The notes under the pieces are model-generated. The model ran no database searches, had not been told where the DNA came from, and was given only the letters and a program-made list of their open reading frames with translations. The translations under genes and the position numbers were made by a program. A DNA stretch of 64,000 nucleotides from Cupriavidus nantongensis. GTDB lineage: Bacteria; Pseudomonadota; Gammaproteobacteria; Burkholderiales; Burkholderiaceae. The DNA is taken from assembly GCF_001598055.1 (NCBI RefSeq), contig NZ_CP014844.1, forward strand, positions 620,001-684,000. Direction: 5' to 3'. Positions 1 through 8,915 of the stretch are shown here, piece after piece (the first letter of the stretch is position 1; the number at the start of each line of letters is the position of its first letter).

Positions 1-951
1 CTCGGAGGCCGAGGCGGAGTAGGCGTTGGTCAGCACCACCATCGGGATCTTCTTGTACAGCGCGGGCAGGTCCTTGAGCGGATCATCTTCCAGCGACGAC
101 AGGCGGTAGTTGTTGTACGTTGCCTTGTACACGCGCTTGGCATCGGGCACCTGGCCGTTGGTCGACACCACCGTGGCGTCTTCCGGCAGGAACGCCGCGG
201 CCACGCCGACCGCGCCCTGCAGCACGCCGCCGCCGTTGTTGCGCAGGTCCAGCACCAGGCCCTTCATGTTGGGGTTCTTCTGCGCCAGCTCGGTGAGCTT
301 GCGCGCCAGGTCGGAAATGGTGCGTTCCTGGAAGCTGGTCAGGCGGATCCAGCCGATATTGTTGTCCAGCATCTTGGCCTTGACCGACTGCACGCGGATC
401 TCGGCGCGCGTGATCGAGACCGGGAAGGTGCGTTCCTCGCTCTTGCGGTAGATCGTCAGCGTGACCTTGGTGCCGGGCTCGCCACGCATGCGCTTGACCG
501 CCTGCTCCAGCGGCAGGCCGCGCACGGGCTTGTCGTCGATACGGGTGATCAGGTCGCCGGGCTGGATGCCGGCGCGGAAGGCGGGCGTGTCCTCGATCGG
601 GTTGATCACCTTGACCAGGCCTTCTTCCTGCGAGATCTCGATGCCCAGGCCGGCAAAGCGCCCGCGCGTGCCTTCCTGCAGTTCCTTGAAATCCTTCTCG
701 TCGAGGTAGGACGAATGCGGGTCGAGGCTGGCGACCATGCCCTTGATGGCTTCGGTCAGCAGCTTCTTGTCATCGACCGGTTCCACGTACTCGCGCTTGA
801 TCTGCCCGAAGATATCGGCCATCAGCCGCAACTGGTCCAGCGGCAGGGGCCCCGATGAATTCTGCGCGGTCGCCGAAATCTGCAGCGTGGCGAGCACGCC
901 GGCGACGAGGCCGACAGAAACTAGGCTGATGTTCTTGAGCGTCTTGCGCAT
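1..951 (-). CDS. ctpA: Carboxy-terminal processing protease CtpA (S41), 3'-truncated by window edge
   Basis: Periplasmic S41-family processing protease. The visible 317 residues begin MRKTLKNISLVSVGL, a hydrophobic signal/anchor segment. A PDZ domain follows at about residues 85-165 (RFAGLGIEIS, PGDLITRIDDKPVRGLPL), then the start of the protease core (GYIRLTSF, LVLDLRNNGGG). The frame runs off the window just after NAYSASASE, the motif that carries the catalytic serine in this family, so the general-base lysine lies outside. It is on the same strand as gpmA, which lies upstream with a 179-bp gap. The family assignment is firm; the physiological substrate is not visible. Confidence 0.93.
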   Translation of the reverse strand, partial: MRKTLKNISLVSVGLVAGVLATLQISATAQNSSGPLPLDQLRLMADIFGQIKREYVEPVDDKKLLTEAIKGMVASLDPHSSYLDEKDFKELQEGTRGRFAGLGIEISQEEGLVKVINPIEDTPAFRAGIQPGDLITRIDDKPVRGLPLEQAVKRMRGEPGTKVTLTIYRKSEERTFPVSITRAEIRVQSVKAKMLDNNIGWIRLTSFQERTISDLARKLTELAQKNPNMKGLVLDLRNNGGGVLQGAVGVAAAFLPEDATVVSTNGQVPDAKRVYKATYNNYRLSSLEDDPLKDLPALYKKIPMVVLTNAYSASASE

Positions 952-1014
952 GAGGGCTGCCTGAACTTGTACGCGAAGTACGGGTGTACGGTATGGGGAT
1001 TATGCCGGCTGCGG

Positions 1015-1032
1015 CCGCCCGGCGCCGGGCGG
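1015..1032. repeat. Perfect 18-bp GC palindrome between gpmA and ctpA
   Basis: CCGCCCGGC/GCCGGGCGG forms a self-complementary 18-mer in the ctpA leader region. No U-tract follows it on the minus strand, so it is not a typical intrinsic terminator. It could be an RNA hairpin in a gpmA-ctpA readthrough transcript or chance in GC-rich DNA. A TATACT hexamer on the minus strand (1043-1048) just upstream could be a ctpA -10 element, but no good -35 accompanies it. Confidence 0.4.
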
Positions 1033-1130
1033 TTTGTCCGACAGTATAAGTGCGAGTGGAGAAATGGGCCTGTCCCGTCCCGGCTCAGGGTGGGCGGCCG
1101 CACATCCTGGCGCGGCCACCCGGGCGGATC

Positions 1131-1877
1131 TCAGCGTGCCTTGCCCTGGCTGGCCACGGCCGCCAGCGAGGCGGCGATGGCTTCCTGGTCGCCCAGGTAG
1201 TAGTGGCGCAGGGGGCGCAGGTCGGCGTCGAGCTCGTAGACGAGGGGGGTGCCGTTGGGAATATTGAGGCCGACGATGTCGTCATCCGAAATCTGGTCCA
1301 GGTATTTCACCAGCGCGCGGATGCTGTTGCCATGGGCGGCGATCACCACGCGCTTGCCGGATTGGATGTCGGGGGCGATGGATTCGTTCCACAGGGGCAT
1401 CACGCGGGCCACGGTGTCCTTCAGGCACTCGGTCAGCGGGATTTCGTTGCGCGGCACATTGGCGTAGCGCGGATCGTCGTACGAGGCGCGCGGATCGGTC
1501 GGCTCCAGCGCCGGCGGCGGCGTGTCGTAGCTGCGGCGCCAGACCAGCACCTGTTCGTCGCCGAACTTGGCGGCGGTCTCGGACTTGTTCAGGCCGGCCA
1601 GGGCGCCGTAGTGGCGCTCGTTCAGGCGCCATTCGTTGCGCACCGGAATCCACATCAGGTCCATTTCATCCTGCACGTGCCAGAGCGTGCGGATGGCGCG
1701 CTTGAGCACCGAGGTGTAGGCCACGTCGAAGCCCATGCCGGCTTCCTTGAGCAGCTTGCCGGCCTGGCGCGCCTGGTCGGCGCCGGTTTCGGTCAGGTCG
1801 ACGTCGACCCAGCCGGTGAAGCGGTTTTCGAGGTTCCACGTGGATTCGCCGTGGCGGATGAGGACGAGCTTGTACAT
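1131..1877 (-). CDS. gpmA: 2,3-bisphosphoglycerate-dependent phosphoglycerate mutase
   Basis: Interconverts 3- and 2-phosphoglycerate in glycolysis and gluconeogenesis in the cytoplasm. At 248 residues it has the usual dPGM length. The phosphohistidine motif is at the N-terminus ([10 protein letters not shown], His9), followed by [13 protein letters not shown], the [13 protein letters not shown] substrate loop and the second catalytic histidine in [13 protein letters not shown] chose the start at [10 protein letters not shown] because the frame continues upstream only through non-conserved sequence. It is divergent from the rhodanese gene, with about 200 bp of shared upstream DNA. Confidence 0.97.
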   Translation of the reverse strand: MYKLVLIRHGESTWNLENRFTGWVDVDLTETGADQARQAGKLLKEAGMGFDVAYTSVLKRAIRTLWHVQDEMDLMWIPVRNEWRLNERHYGALAGLNKSETAAKFGDEQVLVWRRSYDTPPPALEPTDPRASYDDPRYANVPRNEIPLTECLKDTVARVMPLWNESIAPDIQSGKRVVIAAHGNSIRALVKYLDQISDDDIVGLNIPNGTPLVYELDADLRPLRHYYLGDQEAIAASLAAVASQGKAR

Positions 1878-2041
1878 GCTGCTGCTTCCAGAGAGTAGAT
1901 AACCTGCATGCGTCCGCGCCGTCACCTGGAGTAGCCGTGAAACGGGCCATGACGGGATTCGGTAAACATCCCATGTCTCGGACAGGCGACAATGGCGGAT
2001 GGCCGTGCAGCGGCAGGGCCTGGACGCCAAACCGCGTATTT

Positions 2042-2047
2042 TATAAT
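2042..2047 (+). promoter_or_regulatory. Candidate -10 box for the rhodanese-grxC operon
   Basis: A consensus TATAAT lies 31 bp before the GTG start of the rhodanese gene, in the gpmA/rhodanese divergent gap. The -35 region is poor (CTGGAC at a 16-bp spacing), so only the -10 is persuasive. Confidence 0.35.
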
Positions 2048-2077
2048 GCCGCCGACCCAACCTACCGGAAAGCCAAC

Positions 2078-2491
2078 GTGAATTTCTTCGCCGACTATAA
2101 CAACCTCGCCCTGATCGCCCTCGCCGTGGTGTCGGGCGGCCTGCTGGCCTGGCCCGCGATCTCGCGCAGCGCGGGCGGCAAGTCGGTCAATACGGCCACC
2201 GCGACCCAGATGATCAACAAGCGCGGCGCGGTCGTGGTCGACATCCGCGAGCCCGCGGAGTACGCCAAGGGCCACCTGCCGCAGGCCAAGAGCGCGCCGC
2301 TGGCCGAGCTGGCCTCGCGCGCGGCCGGGCTTGCAAAGGACAAGGCCGCCCCCATCATCGTCGTATGCCAGACCGGCCAGCGCTCGGGCAAGGCCCAGGC
2401 AGCGCTGAAGGAAGCCGGTTACAGTGAGATCTACGCGCTCGAGGGCGGCATTGCCGCCTGGCAGCAGGCGGGCCTGCCGCTGGTGAAGTAA
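2078..2491 (+). CDS. Rhodanese-like domain protein, membrane-anchored
   Basis: Single-domain rhodanese (sulfurtransferase family) of 137 residues with an N-terminal membrane segment (about residues 8-27). The rhodanese fold spans about 38-135, with [16 protein letters not shown] and the active-site loop [13 protein letters not shown] (Cys97). The frame is open further upstream, but the GTG start is favoured. It is preceded by GGAAAG at suitable spacing, lies after a TATAAT box, and opens with MNFFADYNN, the conserved start in Burkholderiales homologues as I know them. It lies upstream of grxC and secB, a common beta-proteobacterial arrangement linked to thiol and redox housekeeping. The sulfur acceptor is unknown. 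Confidence 0.88.
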   Translation: MNFFADYNNLALIALAVVSGGLLAWPAISRSAGGKSVNTATATQMINKRGAVVVDIREPAEYAKGHLPQAKSAPLAELASRAAGLAKDKAAPIIVVCQTGQRSGKAQAALKEAGYSEIYALEGGIAAWQQAGLPLVK

Positions 2492-2568
2492 GCCCGGCAA
2501 CCTGTCGTAACCGTCACGGCGTGCCCCGGCCAGGCCGGGCGCGCACATTGCATTCAAGGAGACCCCAC

Positions 2569-2826
2569 ATGGCCCGCGTCGTCATGTACAGCACCATGGT
2601 GTGCCCGTATTGCGTCATGGCTGAACGCCTGCTCAAGTCCCGCGGCGTGGAAACGATCGAGAAGATCCTGATCGACCGCGAACCGGGCAAGCGTGAAGAG
2701 ATGATGACCCGCACCGGCCGCCGCACCGTGCCGCAGATCTACATCGACGACACCCACGTGGGCGGCTTCGACGACCTCTCGGCGCTCGACCGCCAGGGCG
2801 GGCTGGTGCCGCTGCTGGCCGCCTGA
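2569..2826 (+). CDS. grxC: Glutaredoxin 3
   Basis: Dithiol glutaredoxin of 85 residues that reduces protein disulfides with glutathione. The CPYC active site is at residues 12-15. The glutathione-binding elements TVPQIYID (cis-Pro) and GGFDDLSALD are present. The start follows a clear AAGGAGA ribosome site. It sits between the rhodanese gene and secB, all on the same strand, as in many beta-proteobacteria. Confidence 0.96.
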   Translation: MARVVMYSTMVCPYCVMAERLLKSRGVETIEKILIDREPGKREEMMTRTGRRTVPQIYIDDTHVGGFDDLSALDRQGGLVPLLAA

Positions 2827-3030
2827 GCCGGCGCCTTGAGACGGCCCTTGCGCAGAATCGTCTGATTTCGCGCGGGCTGGTTCCGCCATCCCCTCCGGCG
2901 CGGGTGAATTCGCCACTCGCGTCATGTACCATATGCGTTTTCCAACCGGGAACCGGCCGGCCCTGCACGACGCAGGCGCTGCCGCCGCCGTCCCCGACAC
3001 GCATCCAGCCCATCCTCCCGGAAGCCTTTC

Positions 3031-3552
3031 ATGAGCGACCAGCAAAACACCCAGCAGGACGATCAACCTTTCTTCAACATCCAGCGCGTCTACCTGAAGG
3101 ATATGTCGCTGGAGCAGCCCAACTCGCCGGCGATCTTCCTGGAATCGGAAGCCCCGTCGGTCGAAGTGCAGGTCAACGTCGGCGCTTCGCAGCTGCAGGA
3201 AGGCATCTTCGAAGTGGTGGTGACCGGCACCGTGACGACCAAGGTGCAGGACAAGGTCGCCTTCCTGGTTGAAGCGCACCAGGCCGGTATCTTCGATATC
3301 CGCAACGTGCCGGTCGAGCAGCTCGATCCGCTGCTGGGCATTGCCTGCCCCACCATCCTCTACCCGTACCTGCGCGGCAATATCGCCGACGTGATCACGC
3401 GCGCCGGCTTCCAGGCCATCCACCTGTCGGAAATCAACTTCCAGGCGCTGTACGAGCAACGCCTGCAGGCCGCCATGGAAGAGGCGCAGGGTGGTGCCGA
3501 AGGCGGCAACAGCGGCATCGTGATGCCCGACGGCAGCCAGGCCCGCCACTGA
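3031..3552 (+). CDS. secB: Preprotein translocase export chaperone SecB
   Basis: Tetrameric cytoplasmic chaperone that holds preproteins unfolded and delivers them to SecA. It has 173 residues, slightly long because of extensions at both ends. Typical SecB features are visible: [19 protein letters not shown] near the N-terminus, [15 protein letters not shown]-type sequence ([11 protein letters not shown]), and the [10 protein letters not shown] motif with DVITRAGF and [12 protein letters not shown] rho-independent terminator follows the stop. Confidence 0.97.
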   Translation: MSDQQNTQQDDQPFFNIQRVYLKDMSLEQPNSPAIFLESEAPSVEVQVNVGASQLQEGIFEVVVTGTVTTKVQDKVAFLVEAHQAGIFDIRNVPVEQLDPLLGIACPTILYPYLRGNIADVITRAGFQAIHLSEINFQALYEQRLQAAMEEAQGGAEGGNSGIVMPDGSQARH

Positions 3553-3577
3553 TCCCGGCGTTCTGCGCCATCCACTG

Positions 3578-3600
3578 AAACGGGGCTGCGGCCCCGTTTT
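3578..3600 (+). terminator. Intrinsic terminator after secB
   Basis: Stem AAACGGGGC/GCCCCGTTT with a TGCG loop, followed by a T-run. It closes the rhodanese-grxC-secB unit ahead of gpsA. Confidence 0.8.
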
Positions 3601-3669
3601 GCCTTTGGGCTACCATCGTTGGCGCAAGCGGCCCAAGCGCTTGCGACGCCAACCACTGTTCGAGCTGCC

Positions 3670-4686
3670 ATGAAACTGACCTTCCTCGGTGCCGGGGCGT
3701 GGGGCACCGCCCTCGCCAGCCATGCCGCGGCCACCAATGACGTGGTGTTGTGGGGACGCGACCCGGCGCAGCTCGCGGCGCTCGCGGCCACGCGCGAGAA
3801 CGCCGCCTACCTGCCCGGCGTGACACTGTCCGAACGGCTGGCGGTGCAGGCGGATTTCGAGCAGGCGGTCGCGCACGCTGCCGACGATGCGGACGGCATC
3901 GTGGTGGTGGCGACGCCGGTGGCGGGCCTGCGCGAGATGACGCGCCGGCTGGCCGCGCGCGGCGCGAAGCCGGTGTCGATGCTGTGGCTGTGCAAGGGCT
4001 TCGAGGCCGGCACCCATCTGCTGCCGCACCAGATGGTGCGGGCCGAACTCGATGCCGCCGGGCGCACCAAGGGCTTTGCCTATGGCGTGCTGACCGGCCC
4101 CAGCTTTGCCCGCGAGGTGGCGCTGGGGCTGCCGTGCGCACTGACCGTGGCCGGCACCGAGCCGTCGCTGGCGGACCGCGCCCAGGCGGCCTTCCACCAT
4201 CACGCCATGCGCATCTATGGCAGCGATGACCTGACCGGCGTGGAAGTCGGCGGCGCGGTCAAGAACGTGCTGGCGATCGCCACCGGCGCCAGCGACGGGC
4301 TGGGGCTGGGGCTGAACGCGCGCGCCGCGCTGGTGACGCGCGGGCTGGCCGAGATGACGCGGCTGGGACTGGCGCTGGGCGGCCGGGTCGAGACCTTCAT
4401 GGGCCTGGCCGGCGTCGGCGACCTGATCCTGACCGCCACCGGCGACCTGTCGCGCAACCGCAAGGTCGGCCAGCAGCTGGCGGCGGGGCAGAGCCTGGAA
4501 CAGATCCTGGCCGGGCTGGGGCACGTTGCCGAAGGCGTGCGCTGTGCCCAGGCGGTGGCCGAGCTGGCCGCCACGCACGGCATCGAGATGCCGATCGCGC
4601 GCGCGGTCTGCGCGGTGCTGTTCGACGGCCTCAGCGCCGCCGACGCAGTGGCGCAGCTGCTGCAGCGCGACGCGCGCGACGAATGA
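3670..4686 (+). CDS. gpsA: NAD(P)+-dependent glycerol-3-phosphate dehydrogenase
   Basis: Makes sn-glycerol 3-phosphate from dihydroxyacetone phosphate for phospholipid synthesis. It has 338 residues, the family length. The Rossmann motif [12 protein letters not shown] is at the N-terminus. The catalytic lysine lies in [16 protein letters not shown], and [17 protein letters not shown] and [10 protein letters not shown] are conserved GpsA signatures. I start at [12 protein letters not shown] rather than the longer open frame. Linkage secB-gpsA is conserved in beta-proteobacteria. Confidence 0.97.
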   Translation: MKLTFLGAGAWGTALASHAAATNDVVLWGRDPAQLAALAATRENAAYLPGVTLSERLAVQADFEQAVAHAADDADGIVVVATPVAGLREMTRRLAARGAKPVSMLWLCKGFEAGTHLLPHQMVRAELDAAGRTKGFAYGVLTGPSFAREVALGLPCALTVAGTEPSLADRAQAAFHHHAMRIYGSDDLTGVEVGGAVKNVLAIATGASDGLGLGLNARAALVTRGLAEMTRLGLALGGRVETFMGLAGVGDLILTATGDLSRNRKVGQQLAAGQSLEQILAGLGHVAEGVRCAQAVAELAATHGIEMPIARAVCAVLFDGLSAADAVAQLLQRDARDE

Positions 4687-4726
4687 GCGCCCCCCCTTTC
4701 CACCTGTTTCTGAGTCTACGCATCGC

Positions 4727-5704
4727 ATGTCAACACGACGCCAGGCGCTGATCGCGCTCGCTGCCGCCTGCGCCGCCGGCGCCTCCGGCAGCGCTTTCGC
4801 CCAACCGTGGCCGGCGCGGCCGCTGCGCATGGTGGTGCCGTTCCCGCCGGGCTCGTCGCCCGACCTGATCGCGCGCATCCTGACCGAAAAGCTGGCCGCA
4901 GCGCTGGGCCAGCCGGTGGTGGTGGAAAACCGCCCCGGCGCCGGCGGCAATATCGGCACCGGCATCGTCGCGCGCGCCGCGCCGGACGGCTACACGCTGC
5001 TGTTCACCATCAACGGCCCGCTGGTGACCGCGCCCACGCTGTCGCGCAACCTCAACTACGACCCGTTCCGCCAGCTGGCGCCGGTCACGCTGGTAGCGAC
5101 CTCGCCCAACGTGCTGGTGGTCGATGCAAGGCTGCCGGTGCACAACCTGCGCGAGTTCGTCGCGCTGGCGCGGTCCCGGGCGGGGGAACTGAACTATGGC
5201 TCGCCCGGCAATGGCAGCGCCTCGCACCTGGCGATGGAGCAGCTGAAGGCGATGGCGGGCGTCGACCTGCAGCACGTGCCGTATCCCGGCTTTCCGCAGA
5301 TCACCGCGGCGATGGTCGGCGGGCAGGTGCAGGCGGCCTTCATGGTGCCGGCGATCGCGATGCCGCAGGTCAACGCCGGCAAGCTGCGCGTGCTGGCGGT
5401 GACCACCACCGGGCGCACCGCGGTACTGCCGTCGGTGCCTACGGTGGCGGAGTCGGGCTACCCCGGTTTCGAGGCGATTTCGTGGCAGGCCGTGCTGGCG
5501 CCCGCGGGTACGCCGCAGGCGGTGATCGACCGGCTCTACCGCGAACTGGTGGCGATCATCGGCAGCGCTGACGTGCGCGACAGGATGCGCGCGCAGTATT
5601 TCGTGCCGGCCGGCACCGCGCCGGCATCGCTGCGGCAGACCATGGCGAGCGAGAAGGCGCGCTGGGACAAGGTGATCCGGGCAGCCGGCGTGCAGCCGGA
5701 GTAA
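4727..5704 (+). CDS. Bug-family tripartite tricarboxylate transporter receptor (TctC-like)
   Basis: Periplasmic solute-binding protein of the Bug/TctC family, 325 residues. It has a Tat-like or Sec signal (MSTRRQALIALAAACAAGASGSAFA). The mature domain carries the family hallmarks: RMVVPFPPGSSPDLIAR, VVVENRPGAGGNIGT, ARAAPDGYTLLF and GSPGNGSASHLAMEQLK. It lies 40 bp after gpsA with no tctA/tctB membrane genes nearby, so it is an orphan receptor. Cupriavidus and Bordetella genomes carry many of these. The ligand cannot be read from the sequence. Confidence 0.92.
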   Translation: MSTRRQALIALAAACAAGASGSAFAQPWPARPLRMVVPFPPGSSPDLIARILTEKLAAALGQPVVVENRPGAGGNIGTGIVARAAPDGYTLLFTINGPLVTAPTLSRNLNYDPFRQLAPVTLVATSPNVLVVDARLPVHNLREFVALARSRAGELNYGSPGNGSASHLAMEQLKAMAGVDLQHVPYPGFPQITAAMVGGQVQAAFMVPAIAMPQVNAGKLRVLAVTTTGRTAVLPSVPTVAESGYPGFEAISWQAVLAPAGTPQAVIDRLYRELVAIIGSADVRDRMRAQYFVPAGTAPASLRQTMASEKARWDKVIRAAGVQPE

Positions 5705-5720
5705 GGCGCCGCGGCAGGCT

Positions 5721-6191
5721 TCAGCTGCCGCCCGCGAAGCCGTTCTGCCGCCAGGCTTCGAACACCACCACCGCGACCGTGTTCGACAGGTTCAGGCTGC
5801 GGTTGTCCGGCCGCATCGGCAGCCGGATGCGCTGCGCGGGCGGAAACCACTCGCGGCGCTCGGGCGACAGGCCGCGCGTCTCGGAGCCGAACACGAACCA
5901 GTCGCCCGGCCGGAACGCCACCTGGCCGAACGGCGTGGAGCCGCGCGTGGTCAGCGCGAACATGCGCGTCGGGTCCGGCTGTTCGCTGGCCATCAGCGCG
6001 TCCCAGCTGTCGTGCACGCGCATGGTGGCGTACTCGTGGTAATCCAGCCCCGCGCGGCGCATGCGCGCGTCTTCCAGCGGGAATCCCAGCGGTTTGACCA
6101 GATGCAGCTGCGCGCCGGTGTTGGCACACAGGCGGATCACATTGCCGGTATTGGGCGGGATTTCCGGTTCGACCAGGACGACGTGGAACAT
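5721..6191 (-). CDS. trmL: tRNA (cytidine(34)-2'-O)-methyltransferase
   Basis: SPOUT-class methyltransferase that 2'-O-methylates the wobble base of leucine tRNAs. It has 156 residues, matching TrmL. Visible signatures are EPEIPPNTGNVIRLCANTG, the FVFGSETRGLS knot motif, and LPMRPDNRSLNLSNTVAVV, which forms the SAM-binding trefoil knot. It is downstream of comF on the same strand and convergent with the Bug-receptor gene. Confidence 0.95.
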   Translation of the reverse strand: MFHVVLVEPEIPPNTGNVIRLCANTGAQLHLVKPLGFPLEDARMRRAGLDYHEYATMRVHDSWDALMASEQPDPTRMFALTTRGSTPFGQVAFRPGDWFVFGSETRGLSPERREWFPPAQRIRLPMRPDNRSLNLSNTVAVVVFEAWRQNGFAGGS

Positions 6192-6278
6192 GATGCGGGG
6201 CGAGGGCGGGCGCGCGGGCGCCCTTCGTCAGAACGGTGCGCAGCTTACCGCGCGCCCGTGCCCCTGTCATCCCGCCCG

Positions 6279-7136
6279 CTATGGCGTGCGCAGCGCAACG
6301 ATCACGCTGACCCGGACCGCGCCCCGTGCCTTGAGCACGGCGGCAGCCTCGTGCAGGGTTGCGCCGGAAGTCATTACATCGTCCACCAGCGCCACGTGCA
6401 GGCCGTCGAGCCGCGTGGCGCGGGTCGGCGCGAACGCGCCGCGCAGGTTCACCTGCCGCGCGGCCAGGTCCAGCGCGCGCTGGCTGCCGGTGTCGCGCTG
6501 GCGCTGCAGCAGCACCGGGTCGGCGCGCAGGCCCAGGCGGCGCGCCAGCGGCCGCGCGATTTCCCACGCCTGGTTGAAGCCGCGCGCGGCCAGCCGTTGC
6601 GGCGACAGCGGCACCGGCACGATCAGGTCGGGTGCGGCATGCCGGGCCGCGGCCCAGGCCCCGGGCAGGCCATCCGCCAGCCTGGCGGCGAGCCACGCCG
6701 CCAGCGGCAGGGCGTGGCCGAACTTTAACGCCAGCACCAGCTGGTCCTGCGGCGAGGCGTAGTCGCCCAGCGTATGGGCGTGGTCGAAGGCGCGCGGCGA
6801 GGCGCCGCAGGCCGGGCAGTGTAAATGCCGCCCCAGCGCCAACGCGCACACCGGGCAGCGCCGCACCGGGCGCAGCAGGTCGGCGGCGCAGGGCGCGCAC
6901 ACCACCTGCCGCTGCACCGCCCCGCACAGCGCGCAGGCGCTCGGCAGCAACTGTTCGCGCGCACCGGACCAGGCGCGGCCGGCGGCGCCGGCAGCCTGCG
7001 CGGCGCGCGCGTATACTTGCCGTCCGGTCGCGGCCCATCGGGCGCGGCGGCCTTGTTCGTCCGGCGCCTTGGGCAGAGCCTGCCCGCGCGCCGGTTCCTG
7101 TTGTCCTTGCTGCCCTGTCTGCCCGTGTCCCTGCAT
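6279..7136 (-). CDS. comF: ComF-family amidophosphoribosyltransferase-like protein
   Basis: ComF-type protein with an N-terminal double zinc-ribbon (CALCG, CAPC, CPVCALAL, CPACGA) and a C-terminal PRTase-like domain with the loop VALVDDVMTSGATLHEAA. ComF is needed for DNA uptake in competent bacteria; its exact reaction is unsettled. The start is uncertain. The ATG used gives 285 residues and overlaps the divergent methyltransferase gene by 12 bp. An in-frame TTG at 6950 would give 223 residues, nearer the usual 220-250. The core (CxxC motifs onward) is unaffected. Confidence 0.85.
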   Translation of the reverse strand: MQGHGQTGQQGQQEPARGQALPKAPDEQGRRARWAATGRQVYARAAQAAGAAGRAWSGAREQLLPSACALCGAVQRQVVCAPCAADLLRPVRRCPVCALALGRHLHCPACGASPRAFDHAHTLGDYASPQDQLVLALKFGHALPLAAWLAARLADGLPGAWAAARHAAPDLIVPVPLSPQRLAARGFNQAWEIARPLARRLGLRADPVLLQRQRDTGSQRALDLAARQVNLRGAFAPTRATRLDGLHVALVDDVMTSGATLHEAAAVLKARGAVRVSVIVALRTP

Positions 7137-8078
7137 GCCGCCGATTCTCCCGATGCCTTCCTGCCGCCCGCGCGCCTGACCCGGCTCGCCTTCGACCGGC
7201 GCAGCCGCGGCTTCGGCCAGCTCGACTTCCTGCTGGGCGAGATCGGCCGCCGCATGCAGGAGCGCATGGAGGTGATCCGCCTGGCGCCACAGCGCGCGCT
7301 GGATATCGGCTGCGGCCACGGCCAGGGGCTGGCCGGGCTGCGCGCGCGCTTTCCGGATGCGCAGATCGCCGGCCTGGATATCTCCGGCGCAATGCTGGCC
7401 GAGGCCGGCCAGCGCGATCCGCAGCGCCGCCCCGGCTGGATCGGCCGCATGCTGGGCAAGCGGCCGCTGTTCGACCTGGTCCAGGGCGATCTTGCCACAC
7501 TGCCTTTTGCGCCCGCGAGCTTCGACCTGCTGTGGTCCAACCTGGCCCTGCACTGGCATCCGGAGCCGCACCGCGTGTTCCCGGAGTGGCACCGGGTCAC
7601 GCGCGACGAAGGGCTGGTGCTGTTCTCGCTGTTCGGCCCGGATACGCTGAAGGAGCTGCGCGTGGCCTTTGCCGAGGTCGACGACGCGACCCATACGTTG
7701 CGCTTTGTCGACATGCATGACATCGGCGACATGCTCGTTCACAGCGGCTGGTCGACGCCGGTGATGGACATGGAAACCCTGACCGTGACCTACGAGTCGC
7801 CCGCCACGCTGCTGCGCGAGGTGCAGGCTTTCGGCGGCCTGCGCGTGCCGGCCGGGGCGCCGCCGCGGGGCCTGCGCGGCCGCGGCTGGTACCAGGCGCT
7901 GACGCAGGCGCTGGAGCGGCGGCGCAACGCTGACGGCGTGATCCCGCTGAGTTTCGAGATCGTCTACGGCCACGCCTGGAAGCTGGCGCCGCGCGGCGCG
8001 CAGGCGCGTGACGGCGAAGGCCGCGCGGTGGTGCCGCTGGACCAGATCGGCCGTGCAAAACCGCGTCGCGCAGGTTAA
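7125..8078 (+). CDS. SAM-dependent class I methyltransferase, BioC-like
   Basis: Class I methyltransferase of 317 residues from the chosen GTG. It contains ALDIGCGHGQGLAGL (motif I), GLDISGAMLAEA (motif II) and DLLWSNLALHWHPEPHRVFPEWHRVT, which resembles BioC, the malonyl-ACP O-methyltransferase of biotin synthesis. An inserted segment DPQRRPGWIGRMLGKR is typical of beta-proteobacterial members. There is no ATG near the conserved start, so GTG (7125) or TTG (7101, 7107) must be used. It is divergent from comF with overlapping 5' ends. No biotin genes are adjacent, so the BioC role is inference. Confidence 0.8.
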   Translation: MSLHAADSPDAFLPPARLTRLAFDRRSRGFGQLDFLLGEIGRRMQERMEVIRLAPQRALDIGCGHGQGLAGLRARFPDAQIAGLDISGAMLAEAGQRDPQRRPGWIGRMLGKRPLFDLVQGDLATLPFAPASFDLLWSNLALHWHPEPHRVFPEWHRVTRDEGLVLFSLFGPDTLKELRVAFAEVDDATHTLRFVDMHDIGDMLVHSGWSTPVMDMETLTVTYESPATLLREVQAFGGLRVPAGAPPRGLRGRGWYQALTQALERRRNADGVIPLSFEIVYGHAWKLAPRGAQARDGEGRAVVPLDQIGRAKPRRAG

Positions 8079-8208
8079 AACTGAGTTAACTTGCGCCGGT
8101 GGCGGATTGCCGCAAACATAGTGCCGGCGCGGCGGGCAGGGCGATGGCAGTATTTCGGCCCATGCACAGAATCAGGCGGCGCGCAAGCCTTGCGGTCAAG
8201 TCGCGCCC

Positions 8209-8237
8209 TTGTCCGTGTATGGGAAGCGCCCTATAAT
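8209..8237 (+). promoter_or_regulatory. Sigma70 promoter for DUF2244 and the cytochrome oxidase genes
   Basis: TTGTCC (-35), a 17-bp spacer, then consensus TATAAT (-10). It lies about 110 bp before the DUF2244 gene and is the best housekeeping promoter in the window. The next genes (DUF2244, ctaC, ctaD and on) lie on the same strand with short gaps. Confidence 0.7.
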
Positions 8238-8347
8238 GCGCCAGTTTGTCGCAGTGGTCCCCTGGCACAAGAACGTCCTGGTTTGCACGCACTGTGCGGT
8301 CCGGACGCCATCGTCCCGGGTGTGCATCCGATGCAGAGTGGTTGGCG

Positions 8348-8857
8348 ATGCAAGACTTGGGTATCGCATTCCAGACGGCAGGTGGTGACTCCGGCGGAAA
8401 TCTCGACGGACCTTCCTCCTCGCCCCACGACTGGCTGATGAAGCGCAATTGCTCGCTGAGTCCCCGCCAGGTCGGCTGGTTTTACCTCTCGATCCTCACG
8501 GTTTCGCTTGCCATCGCGCTGTTTTTCGCCTGGCAAGGGTCGTGGCTCGTGCTGCCGTTTGCCAGCATCGAGCTGATCGGGCTGGGCATCGCCCTGCTTG
8601 TGTATGCGCGCCATGCGACAGACTATGAGCGCGTCAGCATCACCGACGGCACGCTGGTCGTGGAGACAGCCAGCGCCGGACGGGTGACGCGCCAGGAATT
8701 CAATCCGTGCTGGGTGCGGATCGAACTGGGTGAATCGTTCCGCGCGCTGGTGATACTGCGCTCGGGCAGGCGTGCGGTACAGGTGGGGTGTTACGTGGAC
8801 CCGTACCGGCGACGCAAGTTCGCGCAGGAGCTCGCAGCGGCCTTGCGCCGCCTCTGA
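8348..8857 (+). CDS. DUF2244 domain membrane protein
   Basis: Integral membrane protein of 169 residues with two adjacent transmembrane helices (about residues 43-62 and 65-85). These are followed by a cytosolic or periplasmic domain with YERVSITDGTLVVE and RSGRRAVQVGCYVDPYRRRKFAQEL, which fits DUF2244. The function is unknown. In many alpha- and beta-proteobacteria it neighbours the cytochrome oxidase genes, as here (58 bp upstream of ctaC, behind the strong promoter), suggesting a role with the oxidase. The start at MQDLGIAFQ gives the usual family length. Confidence 0.85.
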   Translation: MQDLGIAFQTAGGDSGGNLDGPSSSPHDWLMKRNCSLSPRQVGWFYLSILTVSLAIALFFAWQGSWLVLPFASIELIGLGIALLVYARHATDYERVSITDGTLVVETASAGRVTRQEFNPCWVRIELGESFRALVILRSGRRAVQVGCYVDPYRRRKFAQELAAALRRL

Positions 8858-8915
8858 GAGGCGGCCGAAGCGGCGGCGGGGACAGATTTGAATCTGTAAA
8901 TTGGGTAGATAACAA

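Noticed and set aside
5536..7500. Long open minus-strand frame across trmL and comF
   Set aside because: Runs out of frame through both genes with Ala/Arg/Gly-rich sequence; trmL and comF motifs are in other frames.
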